NCBI GenBank assembly: GCA_011754535.1
Contig: JAAQVN010000001.1
Coordinates: 1,426,001 to 1,490,000, forward strand
Origin: Enterobacter asburiae
Lineage (GTDB): Bacteria > Pseudomonadota > Gammaproteobacteria > Enterobacterales > Enterobacteriaceae
Direction of reading: 5' to 3'
Length of the DNA stretch: 64,000 bases
Made by a program: the position numbers and the translations under genes
Shown here: one piece after another, positions 40,661-50,873 of the stretch
How the letters are laid out: each line of letters starts with the position of its first letter
How positions within the stretch are numbered: position 1 is the first letter of the stretch
The notes under the pieces: generated by a model
Database searches by the model: none
What the model saw: the letters and a program-made list of their open reading frames with translations, nothing else
Told to the model about the DNA's origin: nothing

Positions 40661-41953
40661 ATGAAGCAGGCATTACGTGTAGCATTTGGTTTTTTAATGC
40701 TGTGGGCAGCAGTCCTGCACGCAGAAGTACGTATCGAGATCACCCAGGGGGTGGACTCGGCACGCCCAATCGGTGTTGTTCCGTTCCAGTGGGCCGGTCC
40801 TGGCGCTGCACCTGAAGATGCTGGCGGCATCGTGGCGGCTGACCTGCGTAACAGCGGTAAATTCAATCCGTTAGATCGTTCTCGTCTGCCTCAGCAGCCG
40901 GGTAGTGCGCAGGAAGTACAGCCTGCTGCATGGTCTGCGCTGGGTATTGATGCGGTGGTTGTGGGTCAGGTTACCCCTAACCCGGACGGCTCATACAACG
41001 TGGCCTGGCAGCTGGTGGATACCGGCGGTGCACCGGGTACCGTTCTGGCACAGAACTCTTACAAGGTCACGAAACAGTACCTGCGCTACGCGGCACACGC
41101 GGCCAGCGATGCGGTATTCGAAAAACTGACCGGCATTAAAGGTGCGTTCCGTACCCGTATTGCTTATGTGGTGCAGACCAACGGTGGTCAGTTCCCGTAC
41201 GAGCTGCGCGTCTCTGACTACGACGGTTACAACCAGTTCCTGGTGAAACGCTCTTCACAGCCGCTGATGTCTCCAGCCTGGTCTCCGGACGGGTCTAAAC
41301 TGGCGTATGTTACCTTTGAGAGCGGTCGTTCTGCGCTGGTTATCCAGACGCTGGCTAACGGTGCGGTTCGTCAGGTTGCGTCGTTCCCACGTCACAACGG
41401 TGCGCCTTCCTTCTCTCCGGATGGGTCTAAACTGGCGTTTGCGCTGTCTAAAACCGGTAGCCTTAACCTGTACGTGATGGACATTGGCTCCGGCCAGATC
41501 CGTCAGGTGACCGATGGTCGCAGCAACAACACCGAACCATCATGGTTCCCGGACAGTCAAAACCTGGCGTTTACCTCTGACCAGGCCGGCCGTCCACAAA
41601 TCTATAAAGTGAACATCAACGGCGGCGCTCCGCAGCGTATTACCTGGGAAGGTTCTCAGAACCAGAACGCAGACGTGAGCAGCGACGGTAAATTCATGGT
41701 AATGGTCAGCTCCAATGGTGGGCAGCAGCACATTGCCAAACAAGATCTGGTAGCGGGTGGCGTTCAAGTTCTGTCGTCAACGTTCCTGGATGAAACGCCA
41801 AGTCTGGCACCTAACGGCACTATGGTAATCTACAGCTCTTCTCAGGGGATGGGATCTGTGCTGAATCTGGTTTCTACAGATGGGCGTTTCAAAGCGCGTA
41901 TTCCGGCTACTGATGGACAGGTAAAATCACCTGCCTGGTCGCCGTATCTGTAA
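40661..41953 (+). CDS. tolB: TolB, periplasmic component of Tol-Pal
   Basis: Periplasmic beta-propeller protein that shuttles between Pal, TolA and outer-membrane proteins. I use ATG 40661 (430 residues as in E. coli) rather than the ATG one codon upstream. The signal peptide [21 protein letters not shown] is cleaved before EVRI. The N-terminal domain (about 22-165) is followed by [15 protein letters not shown] propeller repeats. Confidence 0.98.
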   Translation: MKQALRVAFGFLMLWAAVLHAEVRIEITQGVDSARPIGVVPFQWAGPGAAPEDAGGIVAADLRNSGKFNPLDRSRLPQQPGSAQEVQPAAWSALGIDAVVVGQVTPNPDGSYNVAWQLVDTGGAPGTVLAQNSYKVTKQYLRYAAHAASDAVFEKLTGIKGAFRTRIAYVVQTNGGQFPYELRVSDYDGYNQFLVKRSSQPLMSPAWSPDGSKLAYVTFESGRSALVIQTLANGAVRQVASFPRHNGAPSFSPDGSKLAFALSKTGSLNLYVMDIGSGQIRQVTDGRSNNTEPSWFPDSQNLAFTSDQAGRPQIYKVNINGGAPQRITWEGSQNQNADVSSDGKFMVMVSSNGGQQHIAKQDLVAGGVQVLSSTFLDETPSLAPNGTMVIYSSSQGMGSVLNLVSTDGRFKARIPATDGQVKSPAWSPYL

Positions 41954-41964
41954 ATAATAATTAA

Positions 41965-42510
<546 letters not shown>

Positions 42511-42519
42511 GAGAATTGC

Positions 42520-43314
42520 ATGAGCAGTAACTTCAGACATCATCTGTTGAGTCTGTCGTTACTGGTTGGAATAGCGGCCCCCTGGGCCGCTTTTGCTCAG
42601 GCACCAATCAGTAGTGTCGGCTCAGGCTCGGTAGAAGACCGGGTCACTCAGCTCGAGCGTATTTCTAACGCTCACAGTCAGCTTTTAACCCAACTCCAGC
42701 AGCAACTTTCCGATAACCAAAATGATATTGACTCTCTCCGCGGTCAGATTCAGGAAAGCCAGTATCAGCTTAACCAGGTTGTGGAACGTCAGAAGCAAAT
42801 CTTGTTGCAGATAGATAGCCTGAGCAGCGGTGGTGCAGCAGCACAGCCAGCGACAGGCGATCAGAGCGGTGCAGCGACCTCCGCACCCGCACCGTCTGCT
42901 GATGCTTCAGCCTCAACAGGGGCGCCTGTACAGAGCGGTGACGCAAATACGGATTACAATGCGGCCATTGCCCTGGTGCAGGATCAGTCTCGTCAGGACG
43001 ACGCGATTGCTGCGTTTCAGAACTTTGTTAAGAAATACCCTGATTCAACCTACCAGCCAAATGCCAATTACTGGCTCGGTCAGCTGAATTACAACAAGGG
43101 TAAAAAGGACGATGCGGCGTTTTATTTTGCCTCAGTGGTGAAAAATTACCCGAAATCGCCGAAAGCGCCAGACGCGATGTATAAAGTTGGCGTGATCATG
43201 CAGGACAAAGGCGACACGGCGAAAGCCAAAGCGGTTTATCAGCAGGTGGTCGCAAAATTCCCGGGCACCGAAGGTGCTAAGCAGGCGCAAAAACGCCTGA
43301 ATTCGATGGGATGA
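42520..43314 (+). CDS. cpoB: CpoB, cell division coordinator
   Basis: Periplasmic protein (formerly YbgF) that coordinates peptidoglycan synthesis by PBP1B with Tol-driven outer-membrane constriction. It has 264 residues: signal peptide about 1-26 (ending PWAAFA), trimerising coiled coil (about 35-105, VEDRVTQLERISNAH), an Ala/Pro/Ser linker (about 108-145) and TPR repeats at the C-terminus (DYNAAIALVQDQSRQDDAIAAF onward). It is the last gene of the tol-pal operon, 9 bp after pal. Confidence 0.97.
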   Translation: MSSNFRHHLLSLSLLVGIAAPWAAFAQAPISSVGSGSVEDRVTQLERISNAHSQLLTQLQQQLSDNQNDIDSLRGQIQESQYQLNQVVERQKQILLQIDSLSSGGAAAQPATGDQSGAATSAPAPSADASASTGAPVQSGDANTDYNAAIALVQDQSRQDDAIAAFQNFVKKYPDSTYQPNANYWLGQLNYNKGKKDDAAFYFASVVKNYPKSPKAPDAMYKVGVIMQDKGDTAKAKAVYQQVVAKFPGTEGAKQAQKRLNSMG

Positions 43315-43475
43315 TTATCGCATGACCAGAAATCGCGTTATTTCTGGTCGTGCAGCATGATTCGTAAGCAGTTAAGTGATCTTCATCGAAATTTTTGTTG
43401 CGCAGAATTCTTAAATCAGTAATATATGCCGCCGTTGCCACGGGATATCAAACAACGTGAAAACAGCGTAAAAGT

Positions 43476-43551
43476 GGGTCGTTAGCTCAGTTGGTAGAGC
43501 AGTTGACTTTTAATCAATTGGTCGCAGGTTCGAATCCTGCACGACCCACCA
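43476..43551 (+). tRNA. tRNA-Lys(UUU), copy 1
   Basis: 76-nt cloverleaf with acceptor GGGTCGT / ACGACCC, encoded CCA and anticodon loop CTTTTAA with anticodon TTT. First gene of the array after cpoB. Confidence 0.99.
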
Positions 43552-43633
43552 CTAAGTCAGGTGGAAGTAGTAGTAAACCGTGAAGGATAACGTTGCGTAA
43601 GCAACGGCCCGTAGGGCGAGGCGAAGCCGAGTC

Positions 43634-43651
43634 ATCCTGCACGACCCACCA
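43634..43651 (+). repeat. 3' tRNA-Lys remnant in the array spacer
   Basis: The 18 bases ATCCTGCACGACCCACCA are identical to the 3' end of the tRNA-Lys genes (part of the T arm, acceptor strand and CCA) but no upstream tRNA body is present. It ends a 130-bp spacer with a short GC-rich repeat (GGCCCGTAGGGCGAGGCGAA), suggesting a past unequal recombination between tRNA copies. Confidence 0.8.
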
Positions 43652-43678
43652 CTTAACGCATTACCGGCAGTACAGAGT

Positions 43679-43754
43679 GGGTGATTAGCTCAGTTGGTAG
43701 AGCATCTCCTTTACACGGAGGGGGTCGGCGGTTCGAGCCCGTCATCACCCACCA
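43679..43754 (+). tRNA. tRNA-Val(UAC)
   Basis: 76-nt cloverleaf with acceptor GGGTGAT / ATCACCC, anticodon TAC in CCTTTACACGG and encoded CCA. Only 3 bases separate it from the next tRNA-Lys. Confidence 0.99.
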
Positions 43755-43757
43755 CTC

Positions 43758-43833
43758 GGGTCGTTAGCTCAGTTGGTAGAGCAGTTGACTTTTAATCAAT
43801 TGGTCGCAGGTTCGAATCCTGCACGACCCACCA
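43758..43833 (+). tRNA. tRNA-Lys(UUU), copy 2
   Basis: Sequence identical to copy 1 and starting three bases after tRNA-Val. Confidence 0.99.
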
Positions 43834-43874
43834 ATTTTATTGGTTCCGAGTGATAATTCAGGCAACACCCAAAT

Positions 43875-43950
43875 GGGTCGTTAGCTCAGTTGGTAGAGCA
43901 GTTGACTTTTAATCAATTGGTCGCAGGTTCGAATCCTGCACGACCCACCA
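43875..43950 (+). tRNA. tRNA-Lys(UUU), copy 3
   Basis: Sequence identical to copy 1, after a 41-bp spacer. Confidence 0.99.
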
Positions 43951-43981
43951 GCCTGAATAAATTTGAAGTACATCCCGCAAG

Positions 43982-44057
43982 GGGTCGTTAGCTCAGTTGG
44001 TAGAGCAGTTGACTTTTAATCAATTGGTCGCAGGTTCGAATCCTGCACGACCCACCA
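43982..44057 (+). tRNA. tRNA-Lys(UUU), copy 4
   Basis: Sequence identical to copy 1 and the last member of the array, followed by a terminator. Confidence 0.99.
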
Positions 44058-44066
44058 GTGTAGAAA

Positions 44067-44088
44067 GGCGCCCTAAAGGCGCCTTTTT
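44067..44088 (+). terminator. Terminator of the tRNA array
   Basis: Stem GGCGCC-CTAAA-GGCGCC followed by five T, 9 bp after the last tRNA. Confidence 0.9.
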
Positions 44089-44157
44089 GCTATCTGCGCT
44101 ACAACAAATGCTCTGCTCATCTATTCCCGGTGACTTTTCACTCCGGATTCGCTATCT

Positions 44158-44175
44158 TGTTTAGTATATAAAACA
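44158..44175 (+). promoter_or_regulatory. NadR-type box upstream of nadA
   Basis: TGTTTA-GTATAT-AAAACA matches the NadR operator (TGTTTA-N6-TAAACA) with one mismatch. It is about 73 bp before the nadA ATG and overlaps the expected promoter, so NAD-dependent repression of nadA-pnuC is likely. Confidence 0.75.
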
Positions 44176-44248
44176 CAATTGCCGCGCGTTTTGCTTTGTC
44201 ATGCAAAAGAAAGGCAATATTGTTAAGCCAGTAAAACGAGAAGCCATA

Positions 44249-45292
44249 ATGAGTGTGATGTTCGATCCTGAAGCCGCCATCTATCCGTTTCCGCCAAAGC
44301 CTGTTCCGCTGAGCCAGGATGAAAAACAATTCTATCGCGAGAAGATCAAACGGCTTCTCAAAGAGCGCGATGCGGTGATGGTGGCCCATTACTACACCGA
44401 CCCGGAAATTCAGCAGCTGGCGGAAGAGACCGGGGGCTGTATTTCTGATTCACTGGAGATGGCTCGCTTCGGGGCAAAACATCCCGCTTCCACGCTGCTG
44501 GTTGCAGGCGTGCGTTTTATGGGCGAAACGGCAAAGATCCTGAGCCCGGAAAAAACCATTCTGATGCCGACGCTTAACGCGGAGTGTTCACTCGATCTCG
44601 GCTGCCCGATTGATGAGTTCACCGCATTCTGCGATGCCCATCCTGACCGAACCGTGGTGGTTTACGCCAACACCTCCGCGGCGGTAAAAGCGCGCGCAGA
44701 CTGGGTGGTCACGTCGAGCATCGCCGTTGAGCTTATTGAGCATCTGGACAGCCTGGGTGAGAAAATTATCTGGGCCCCTGACCGCCATCTTGGAAAGTAT
44801 GTCCAGAAGCAGACGGGCGCTGACGTTCTGTGCTGGCAAGGTGCGTGTATCGTTCACGACGAATTCAAAACCCAGGCGCTGGCGCGCATGAAGGCACTTT
44901 ATCCTGATGCCGCCATTCTTGTTCACCCAGAATCACCACAGTCGATTGTTGATATGGCCGATGCCGTTGGCTCAACCAGCCAGCTTATCAACGCGGCCAG
45001 GACGCTGCCGCACAAGCAGCTCATTGTGGCGACCGATCGCGGTATCTTCTATAAGATGCAGCAGGCCGTGCCGGAGAAAGAGCTCCTGGAAGCGCCAACG
45101 GCGGGGGAGGGCGCGACGTGCCGCAGCTGCGCGCATTGCCCGTGGATGGCGATGAACGGCCTGAAAGCGATTGCCGAAGGGCTCGAGACGGGCGGTGCGG
45201 CGCATGAAATCCACGTCGACGCCACCCTGCGTGAAGGTGCGTTAATTCCGCTTAACCGCATGCTGGATTTTGCGGCTACACTACGTACTTAA
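44249..45292 (+). CDS. nadA: Quinolinate synthase A
   Basis: Iron-sulfur enzyme that condenses iminoaspartate with dihydroxyacetone phosphate to quinolinate in NAD synthesis. The start at ATG 44249 ([16 protein letters not shown]) gives 347 residues as in E. coli; the longer in-frame start at 44201 lies in the promoter region. The three [4Fe-4S] ligand cysteines are found in [24 protein letters not shown] and [17 protein letters not shown]. pnuC follows 23 bp downstream. Confidence 0.97.
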   Translation: MSVMFDPEAAIYPFPPKPVPLSQDEKQFYREKIKRLLKERDAVMVAHYYTDPEIQQLAEETGGCISDSLEMARFGAKHPASTLLVAGVRFMGETAKILSPEKTILMPTLNAECSLDLGCPIDEFTAFCDAHPDRTVVVYANTSAAVKARADWVVTSSIAVELIEHLDSLGEKIIWAPDRHLGKYVQKQTGADVLCWQGACIVHDEFKTQALARMKALYPDAAILVHPESPQSIVDMADAVGSTSQLINAARTLPHKQLIVATDRGIFYKMQQAVPEKELLEAPTAGEGATCRSCAHCPWMAMNGLKAIAEGLETGGAAHEIHVDATLREGALIPLNRMLDFAATLRT

Positions 45293-45315
45293 TTTAAAAA
45301 CACCCTGGGGAAAAG

Positions 45316-46035
45316 ATGGATTTTTTTAGCACGCAGAACATTCTGGTTCATATACCGATTGGTGCAGGTGGCTATGACCTGTCATGGATTGAAGCCGTAG
45401 GCACGCTGGCGGGTTTGCTGTGTATCTGGCTGGCAAGCCTTGAGAAGATCGGTAACTACGCGTTCGGCCTGATTAACGTCACGCTGTTTGCGATTATCTT
45501 CTTCCAGATCCAGCTGTATGCCAGTCTGCTTTTGCAGTTGTTTTTCTTCGCCGCCAATATTTACGGCTGGTACGCCTGGTCCCGGCAAAACAGCCAGCAG
45601 GAGGCTGAGCTGCAGATCCGCTGGCTGCCCCTGCCAAAAGCCATCGCCTGGTTCGTTGCCTGCGTGGTTGCCATTGGTTTAATGACCGTCTATATCAACC
45701 CGGTGTTTGCGTTTCTGACCCGCGTTGCCGTTTCGGTCATGTCCGCTATTGGCCTGAACGTGACGATGCCGGAGCTTCAGCCGGATGCCTTCCCGTTCTG
45801 GGACTCTTGCATGATGGTGCTGTCGATTGCGGCGATGGTCCTGATGACGCGCAAATACGTTGAGAACTGGCTGCTGTGGGTCATCATCAACGTCATCAGC
45901 GTGGTAATTTTTGCTCTGCAGGGCGTCTATGCGATGTCGCTGGAGTATCTGCTGCTGACCTTCATTGCCCTGAACGGCAGCCGAATGTGGATTAACAGCG
46001 CGCGTGAGCGAGGCTCTCACGCGCTTTCCCGCTAA
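45316..46035 (+). CDS. pnuC: PnuC nicotinamide riboside transporter
   Basis: Inner-membrane transporter of 239 residues and about seven helices that brings nicotinamide riboside into the cell for NAD salvage. Family residues are visible in [24 protein letters not shown] and in [21 protein letters not shown]. It is cotranscribed with nadA, and its 3' end overlaps zitB (opposite strand) by 4 bp. Confidence 0.96.
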   Translation: MDFFSTQNILVHIPIGAGGYDLSWIEAVGTLAGLLCIWLASLEKIGNYAFGLINVTLFAIIFFQIQLYASLLLQLFFFAANIYGWYAWSRQNSQQEAELQIRWLPLPKAIAWFVACVVAIGLMTVYINPVFAFLTRVAVSVMSAIGLNVTMPELQPDAFPFWDSCMMVLSIAAMVLMTRKYVENWLLWVIINVISVVIFALQGVYAMSLEYLLLTFIALNGSRMWINSARERGSHALSR

Positions 46036-46970
46036 TGGTGATGATGATGTGAATGGTCGGGTTGCGCCTCGTTAAGGTGGCAGTCCGGCCCGTTACAGGG
46101 CTGATACTCCATCTGGATGGTGGCGTGGCCAATTTCGTAGTGATGTTCAAGAAAATGCTGGATGCGTTCAAGCAGCGCGTCGTGATCATGAGGCGGGATC
46201 ACCTGGGCGTGCAGCGTCATGACCGGCTTCTCCCCCACCAGCCAAACGTGCACGTGATGCACGTTGCGTACTTCCGGAACTGAGCGGCGCAGGTTACGTT
46301 TCAGCTCGTCAATGTCTATGGATGTCGGTGCACCTTCAAGAAGTTCATTGACGCTCTCCTTCAGCAGCCGCCAGGCGCTTCGCAAGACCAGACACGACAC
46401 CAGCACGGAGAGAATCGGGTCGACGGGCGTCCAGCCGGTATTGAGGATCACCAGCGCAGCGACAATCGCTCCGACCGAGCCGAGTAAATCTCCCAGAACG
46501 TGCAGGGCCGCAGCGCGCACGTTGAGGTTCTTTTCCCCGCTGCCGCGGTGCAAAATCCAGAACGCGAGGATATTCGCCAATAGTCCCGCCACGGCAATGA
46601 CCATCATCGTTGTCCCGGCGATCGGCTGAGGGTGCCTGAAGCGCTGTACGGCCTCCCAGACGATAAGAAGGGTGATCGCCACCAGCGCGATGGCATTAAC
46701 AAACGCGGCGAGGGTCGTCAGCCTCAGCCAGCCGAAGGTATGGCGTGCGTTGGGCGGGCGGCGAGCAAACTGCACCGCCAGCAGGGCGAAAAGCAGCGCG
46801 GCGGCATCGGTCAGCATATGTCCGGCATCAGCCAGCAGCGCCAGAGAGCCGGAAACCAGGCCGCCAATGACCTCAATAACCATAAACGTGGCCGTGACGC
46901 CAAAGGCCAGCATGAGTCGTTTTGCGTTGTCATTTCCGGGAGAAGATGCGTGTGAGTGGGTGTGCGCCAT
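46032..46970 (-). CDS. zitB: ZitB zinc exporter (cation diffusion facilitator)
   Basis: Exports Zn2+ in exchange for protons. It has 312 residues with six membrane helices (about 18-210). The metal-site helices show [19 protein letters not shown] (H-x3-D) and [19 protein letters not shown] (H-x3-D). The cytoplasmic C-terminal domain ends in a His-rich tail (HSHHHHH), and the N-terminus carries HTHSHASS. The tail differs in length among species. Confidence 0.96.
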   Translation of the reverse strand: MAHTHSHASSPGNDNAKRLMLAFGVTATFMVIEVIGGLVSGSLALLADAGHMLTDAAALLFALLAVQFARRPPNARHTFGWLRLTTLAAFVNAIALVAITLLIVWEAVQRFRHPQPIAGTTMMVIAVAGLLANILAFWILHRGSGEKNLNVRAAALHVLGDLLGSVGAIVAALVILNTGWTPVDPILSVLVSCLVLRSAWRLLKESVNELLEGAPTSIDIDELKRNLRRSVPEVRNVHHVHVWLVGEKPVMTLHAQVIPPHDHDALLERIQHFLEHHYEIGHATIQMEYQPCNGPDCHLNEAQPDHSHHHHH

Positions 46971-47031
46971 GTCTGCTTTCCTGATTCGTTATTATTTTAG
47001 TGTAGCGTTTTTAACAGGTTACTCCAAAAAG

Positions 47032-47055
47032 AAAGGAGAGCCAGGGCTCTCCTTT
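47032..47055 (-). terminator. Terminator after ybgS
   Basis: Perfect palindrome AAAGGAGAGC-CCTG-GCTCTCCTTT on the minus strand followed by CTTTTT, 20 bp past the ybgS stop. It separates ybgS from zitB. Confidence 0.88.
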
Positions 47056-47075
47056 CGCATTTAAAGCATCAAGAA

Positions 47076-47456
47076 TTACTGGGTTGTGCCATCAGTTTTG
47101 GTATTGGCGTCGTTACCCACTTTGTCGTTCGGATCGGGACATTTGCCGTCCTTGCACATCGAGTTCTTATGAACCTCATCCGAGCTCATATTGTCATGAT
47201 TCATGGTGTCGGAAGCACCACCGTTCGGATGCAGCATGGTGCCGCCGGTATTGGTGTTCCCGGTATTGATCTGGCTGTTATCGACATTGTTCGGGGCGAT
47301 ATTCTGTTTCGCATCAGGCGCTACCTGGCCTGCTGCTGCTGCCGCATTGGCATCACCGTTGCTGTCTGAAGTACCCGTTTCTGCGGCCAGGGCGCTGCCG
47401 CTGGCAAGGGTGAGTGTGGCAGTCAGGAAGAGGGTTGTCAGTTTTGTCATTTTCAT
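47076..47456 (-). CDS. ybgS: YbgS, small exported protein of unknown function
   Basis: Probable periplasmic protein of 126 residues from ATG 47456 ([10 protein letters not shown]); a second ATG one codon upstream (47459) also sits near AGGAG. The signal peptide is about 1-24 (TLASGSALA). The mature part is hydrophilic and rich in Asn, Asp, Gly and Thr, with a Cys pair in [14 protein letters not shown] recognise it as YbgS by sequence and by position between zitB and aroG. The function is not established. Confidence 0.93.
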   Translation of the reverse strand: MKMTKLTTLFLTATLTLASGSALAAETGTSDSNGDANAAAAAGQVAPDAKQNIAPNNVDNSQINTGNTNTGGTMLHPNGGASDTMNHDNMSSDEVHKNSMCKDGKCPDPNDKVGNDANTKTDGTTQ

Positions 47457-47671
47457 CATGGTGCTCCTGTTCTTGTCGTTACGCTGGATAACATTCTCCA
47501 ATAGTGCATCTTTTTAGAGGCGAAAGATTCCGCCTTACGGACTTACGTCAGTATGGAATCGCGTTTAAGCGTGTAAAAATGGTTGTTACAGTTAAAAAGC
47601 TTAGGTTAGATCTCATTTTTCGCTATTTTGTGGCGATTTTTAGGCGAATTCCAGGAATTATCTGCGTGAAG

Positions 47672-47689
47672 TGTAAAACCGTGTTTACA
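47672..47689 (+). promoter_or_regulatory. TyrR box upstream of aroG
   Basis: Perfect strong-box consensus TGTAAA-ACCGTG-TTTACA, about 70 bp before the aroG ATG. It agrees with the known TyrR repression of aroG with phenylalanine. Confidence 0.88.
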
Positions 47690-47759
47690 CTTCCTGGTCG
47701 ACAAGATAGATTGAAAGGATTGCTTTCATTACTAAAGATATGGCAGAGCTGGAAAGAAG

Positions 47760-48812
47760 ATGAATTATCAGAACGACGATTTACGCATTAAAGAGATCAA
47801 TGAGTTATTACCTCCTGTAGCGCTCCTTGAGAAATTCCCCGCCACTGAAAATGCCGCAAACACGGTTTCTCATGCTCGTAAAGCGATCCACAAGATCCTG
47901 AAAGGTAATGACGATCGTCTTCTGGTGGTGATTGGCCCGTGCTCCATTCACGATCCTGCCGCTGCGAAAGAGTATGCGGCCCGTCTGCTCGCCCTGCGTG
48001 AAGAGCTGAAGGACGAGCTTGAAATCGTGATGCGCGTCTATTTTGAAAAACCGCGCACGACAGTGGGCTGGAAAGGGCTGATTAACGATCCGCACATGGA
48101 TAACAGCTTCCAGATCAACGACGGCCTGCGCATTGCGCGCAAGCTGCTGCTGGAGATCAACGACAGCGGCCTGCCAGCTGCCGGTGAGTTCCTGGATATG
48201 ATCACGCCACAATACCTGGCAGATCTGATGAGCTGGGGCGCGATTGGTGCCCGCACCACTGAATCTCAGGTCCACCGCGAGCTGGCTTCTGGTCTCTCTT
48301 GCCCGGTGGGTTTCAAAAACGGCACTGACGGTACCATTAAGGTGGCTATCGACGCCATCAACGCAGCGGGGGCGCCGCACTGCTTCCTGTCTGTGACCAA
48401 ATGGGGTCACTCTGCCATCGTTAACACCAGCGGTAACGGCGACTGCCATATCATTCTGCGCGGTGGCAAAGAGCCAAACTACAGTGCAAAACATGTGGCA
48501 GAGGTGAAGGCCGGGCTGGAAAAAGCCGGGCTGCCGGCGCAGGTGATGATCGACTTCAGCCACGCCAACTCCAGCAAGCAGTTCAAAAAGCAGATGGAAG
48601 TGGGGGCAGATGTCTGCCAGCAGATCGCCAACGGTGAGAAGGCGGTAATTGGGGTGATGATTGAAAGTCATCTGGTCGAAGGGAACCAGAACCTGGAAGG
48701 TAGCGAGCCGCTGGTGTATGGCAAAAGCGTGACTGATGCCTGCATCGGCTGGGACGATACCGATGCCATCCTGCGTCAGCTGGCGAATGCGGTAAAAGCG
48801 CGTCGCGGCTGA
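47760..48812 (+). CDS. aroG: DAHP synthase, phenylalanine-sensitive
   Basis: First enzyme of the shikimate pathway; condenses phosphoenolpyruvate and erythrose-4-phosphate. The 350-residue length matches AroG, which I prefer over AroF/AroH from the starting MNYQNDDLRIKEINELLPPV and from location next to gpmA. Motifs include VVIGPCSIHDPAAAKEYA, RVYFEKPRTTVGWKGLINDP, GARTTESQVHRELASGL and DFSHANSSKQFKKQ. The N-terminal segment carries the phenylalanine-binding region. A TyrR box lies upstream. Confidence 0.97.
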   Translation: MNYQNDDLRIKEINELLPPVALLEKFPATENAANTVSHARKAIHKILKGNDDRLLVVIGPCSIHDPAAAKEYAARLLALREELKDELEIVMRVYFEKPRTTVGWKGLINDPHMDNSFQINDGLRIARKLLLEINDSGLPAAGEFLDMITPQYLADLMSWGAIGARTTESQVHRELASGLSCPVGFKNGTDGTIKVAIDAINAAGAPHCFLSVTKWGHSAIVNTSGNGDCHIILRGGKEPNYSAKHVAEVKAGLEKAGLPAQVMIDFSHANSSKQFKKQMEVGADVCQQIANGEKAVIGVMIESHLVEGNQNLEGSEPLVYGKSVTDACIGWDDTDAILRQLANAVKARRG

Positions 48813-48829
48813 ATTCTCAGGCACAAATA

Positions 48830-48859
48830 AAAAAGCGCGGAAGGCTCCGCGCTTTTTTT
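48830..48859. terminator. Bidirectional terminator between aroG and gpmA
   Basis: AAAAAGCGCGG-AAGGCT-CCGCGCTTTTTTT serves both convergent genes. Confidence 0.94.
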
Positions 48860-48873
48860 ACGTCCGGCGAAAA

Positions 48874-49626
48874 TTACTTCGCTTTACCCTGATTCGCGAC
48901 AGCCGCTGCTTTCGCTGCGATTTCGTCCGCGTTACCCAGGTAGTAGTGTTTGATTGGCTTGAAGTTTTCGTCGAACTCATACACCAGCGGTACGCCAGTT
49001 GGGATGTTCAGTTCGAGGATCTCGTCTTCACCCATGTTGTCCAGGTATTTCACCAGCGCGCGCAGGGAGTTACCGTGAGCGGCAATGATCACGCGCTCGC
49101 CGCTTTTCAGACGTGGCAGAATGGTTTCGTTCCAGTAAGGCACAACGCGGTCGATGGTCAGCGCCAGGCTCTCGGTGGTTGGCAGCTCAGCGTCGGTCAG
49201 TTTCGCGTAACGCGGGTCGTGGCCCGGGTAGCGCTCGTCATCTTTGGTCAGCTCTGGTGGGGTGACCGCGAAGCCGCGACGCCACTGTTTAACCTGCTCG
49301 TCACCGTATTTCTCAGCGGTTTCCGCTTTGTTCAGGCCCTGCAGCGCACCGTAGTGACGCTCGTTCAGTTTCCAGGATTTCTCAACCGGCAGCCAGGCCT
49401 GGTCCAGTTCGTCCAGCACGTTCCACAGGGTATGGATGGCACGTTTCAGCACAGAGGTGTAAGCAAAATCAAAGCTGAAGCCTTCTTCCTTCAGCAGTTT
49501 ACCTGCTGCTTTTGCTTCGCTTACGCCTTTCTCAGACAGATCAACGTCGTACCAACCGGTAAAGCGGTTTTCGTTGTTCCACTGGCTTTCGCCGTGACGC
49601 ACCAGAACCAGCTTAGTAATAGCCAT
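48874..49626 (-). CDS. gpmA: 2,3-bisphosphoglycerate-dependent phosphoglycerate mutase
   Basis: Interconverts 3- and 2-phosphoglycerate in glycolysis. It has 250 residues as in E. coli, with the phospho-His in [20 protein letters not shown] and the second His in [17 protein letters not shown]. It is a single gene behind a Fur-type site. Confidence 0.98.
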   Translation of the reverse strand: MAITKLVLVRHGESQWNNENRFTGWYDVDLSEKGVSEAKAAGKLLKEEGFSFDFAYTSVLKRAIHTLWNVLDELDQAWLPVEKSWKLNERHYGALQGLNKAETAEKYGDEQVKQWRRGFAVTPPELTKDDERYPGHDPRYAKLTDAELPTTESLALTIDRVVPYWNETILPRLKSGERVIIAAHGNSLRALVKYLDNMGEDEILELNIPTGVPLVYEFDENFKPIKHYYLGNADEIAAKAAAVANQGKAK

Positions 49627-49653
49627 CTCTTACTCCTCAAGCATTTTTAGAAT

Positions 49654-49672
49654 GATAACAATTCTCATTATA
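49654..49672 (-). promoter_or_regulatory. Fur-type box upstream of gpmA
   Basis: On the minus strand the site reads TATAATGAGAATTGTTATC, matching about 15 of 19 positions of the Fur consensus GATAATGATAATCATTATC. It is 28 bp before the gpmA start. gpmA is a known Fur target in E. coli. Confidence 0.72.
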
Positions 49673-49801
49673 TTGCCGTGGCGGTGCCACCAGCAACGCT
49701 TAACCCTAACCATAGCGAAAATAGTCTCCGAGTGTAAGATGCTTGTGAATCCAGGGTTATGATTTTGTCTGCGATCGGCGCTATTTTCAGCAAGACGCGC
49801 A

Positions 49802-49827
49802 GAAAAAAGCCCTCCGATGGGAGGGCT
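49802..49827 (-). terminator. Terminator of galETKM
   Basis: Stem AGCCCTCC / GGAGGGCT followed on the minus strand by a six-T run, directly after galM. Confidence 0.9.
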
Positions 49828-49832
49828 GGAAA

Positions 49833-50873
49833 TCAATGCGGAATGAAATGATACTCTGTGACGCTCACGTACTCTTCACCCGGGCGCAGCATGCAGTCCG
49901 GCTGCGGCCATTCAGGATGATTGGGGCTGTCCGGCAGGAATTCGCTCTCCAGCGCCAGCCCTTGCCAGTCGCTGTACTCATCGTGTTCGCGCGCCGTGGT
50001 GCCGCCAAGATAGTTGCCTGAGTAGAACTGCAGGGCAGGGGCGGTGGTGTACACCGTCATCTGCAGCTTCTCATCCGCAGACCAGACCTGCGCGGCAGGC
50101 TGCTTCACATCACCTTTGGCGTGCAGCAGGAACGCGTGATCGTAGCCTTTCACCTTGCGCTGATCGTCATCGCTCAGGAAATCCTGGGCGATAACTTTAG
50201 CACTGCGGAAATCAAAGCTGGTCCCGCTCACGTCTTTAAGGCCCTGATACGGAATGCCCATCTCGTCAACCGGCAGATAAGCGTCAGCCAGGATCTGCAG
50301 CTTGTGGTTACGTACGTCGCACTGGTTGCCGTCCAGATTGAAGTAGGCATGGTTAGTCAGGTTGACCGGACATGGCTTATCGACCGTCGCACGGTATTCA
50401 ATGGCGATTCGGTTGTCGTCGGTCAGCGTGAAGCGCGCGGACGCGATAAGATTCCCCGGGAAGCCCTGATCGCCATCAAGCGAATCCAGTGAGAACAGCA
50501 CTTCCCCGTCGTTTTGACGAACAATCTTCCAGCGGCGTTTGTCAAAGCCGTCCGGCCCGCCGTGCAGCTGGTTCTCACCCTGGCTTGGAAGCAGGGCGTA
50601 CTGGACGCCGTCGAGCTCAAAGCGGCTCTTCGCGATACGGTTGGCATAGCGCCCTACGGACGCGCCCAGATAGGCGGATTGATTGACATACTGCTCAGGC
50701 GAGGCGCAGCCGAGCAGGGTTTCGCGCACGCTGCCGTCCGGCATTGGTACGCGGGCTGATAGCAGGGTCGCACCCCAGTCCATAAGCGTAACCACCATCC
50801 CCGCGCTGTTGCGCAGGGTTAACAGGCGATACGGCAGACCATCCGGTGCGAGGGTAGGTGTTTCGTTTAGCAC
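49833..50873 (-). CDS. galM: Galactose mutarotase (aldose 1-epimerase)
   Basis: Converts beta- to alpha-D-galactose ahead of galactokinase. It has 346 residues from a GTG at 50873 ([20 protein letters not shown] read as Met). Active-site motifs are [25 protein letters not shown] (first His), [12 protein letters not shown] (second His) and [19 protein letters not shown] (catalytic Glu). It overlaps the end of galK by 7 bp. Confidence 0.97.
   Translation of the reverse strand: MLNETPTLAPDGLPYRLLTLRNSAGMVVTLMDWGATLLSARVPMPDGSVRETLLGCASPEQYVNQSAYLGASVGRYANRIAKSRFELDGVQYALLPSQGENQLHGGPDGFDKRRWKIVRQNDGEVLFSLDSLDGDQGFPGNLIASARFTLTDDNRIAIEYRATVDKPCPVNLTNHAYFNLDGNQCDVRNHKLQILADAYLPVDEMGIPYQGLKDVSGTSFDFRSAKVIAQDFLSDDDQRKVKGYDHAFLLHAKGDVKQPAAQVWSADEKLQMTVYTTAPALQFYSGNYLGGTTAREHDEYSDWQGLALESEFLPDSPNHPEWPQPDCMLRPGEEYVSVTEYHFIPH

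Noticed and set aside
43476..44057. Regularly repeated near-identical units that look like a CRISPR array
   Set aside because: The units are complete 76-nt tRNA genes with CCA and correct anticodons; the spacers are of unequal length.
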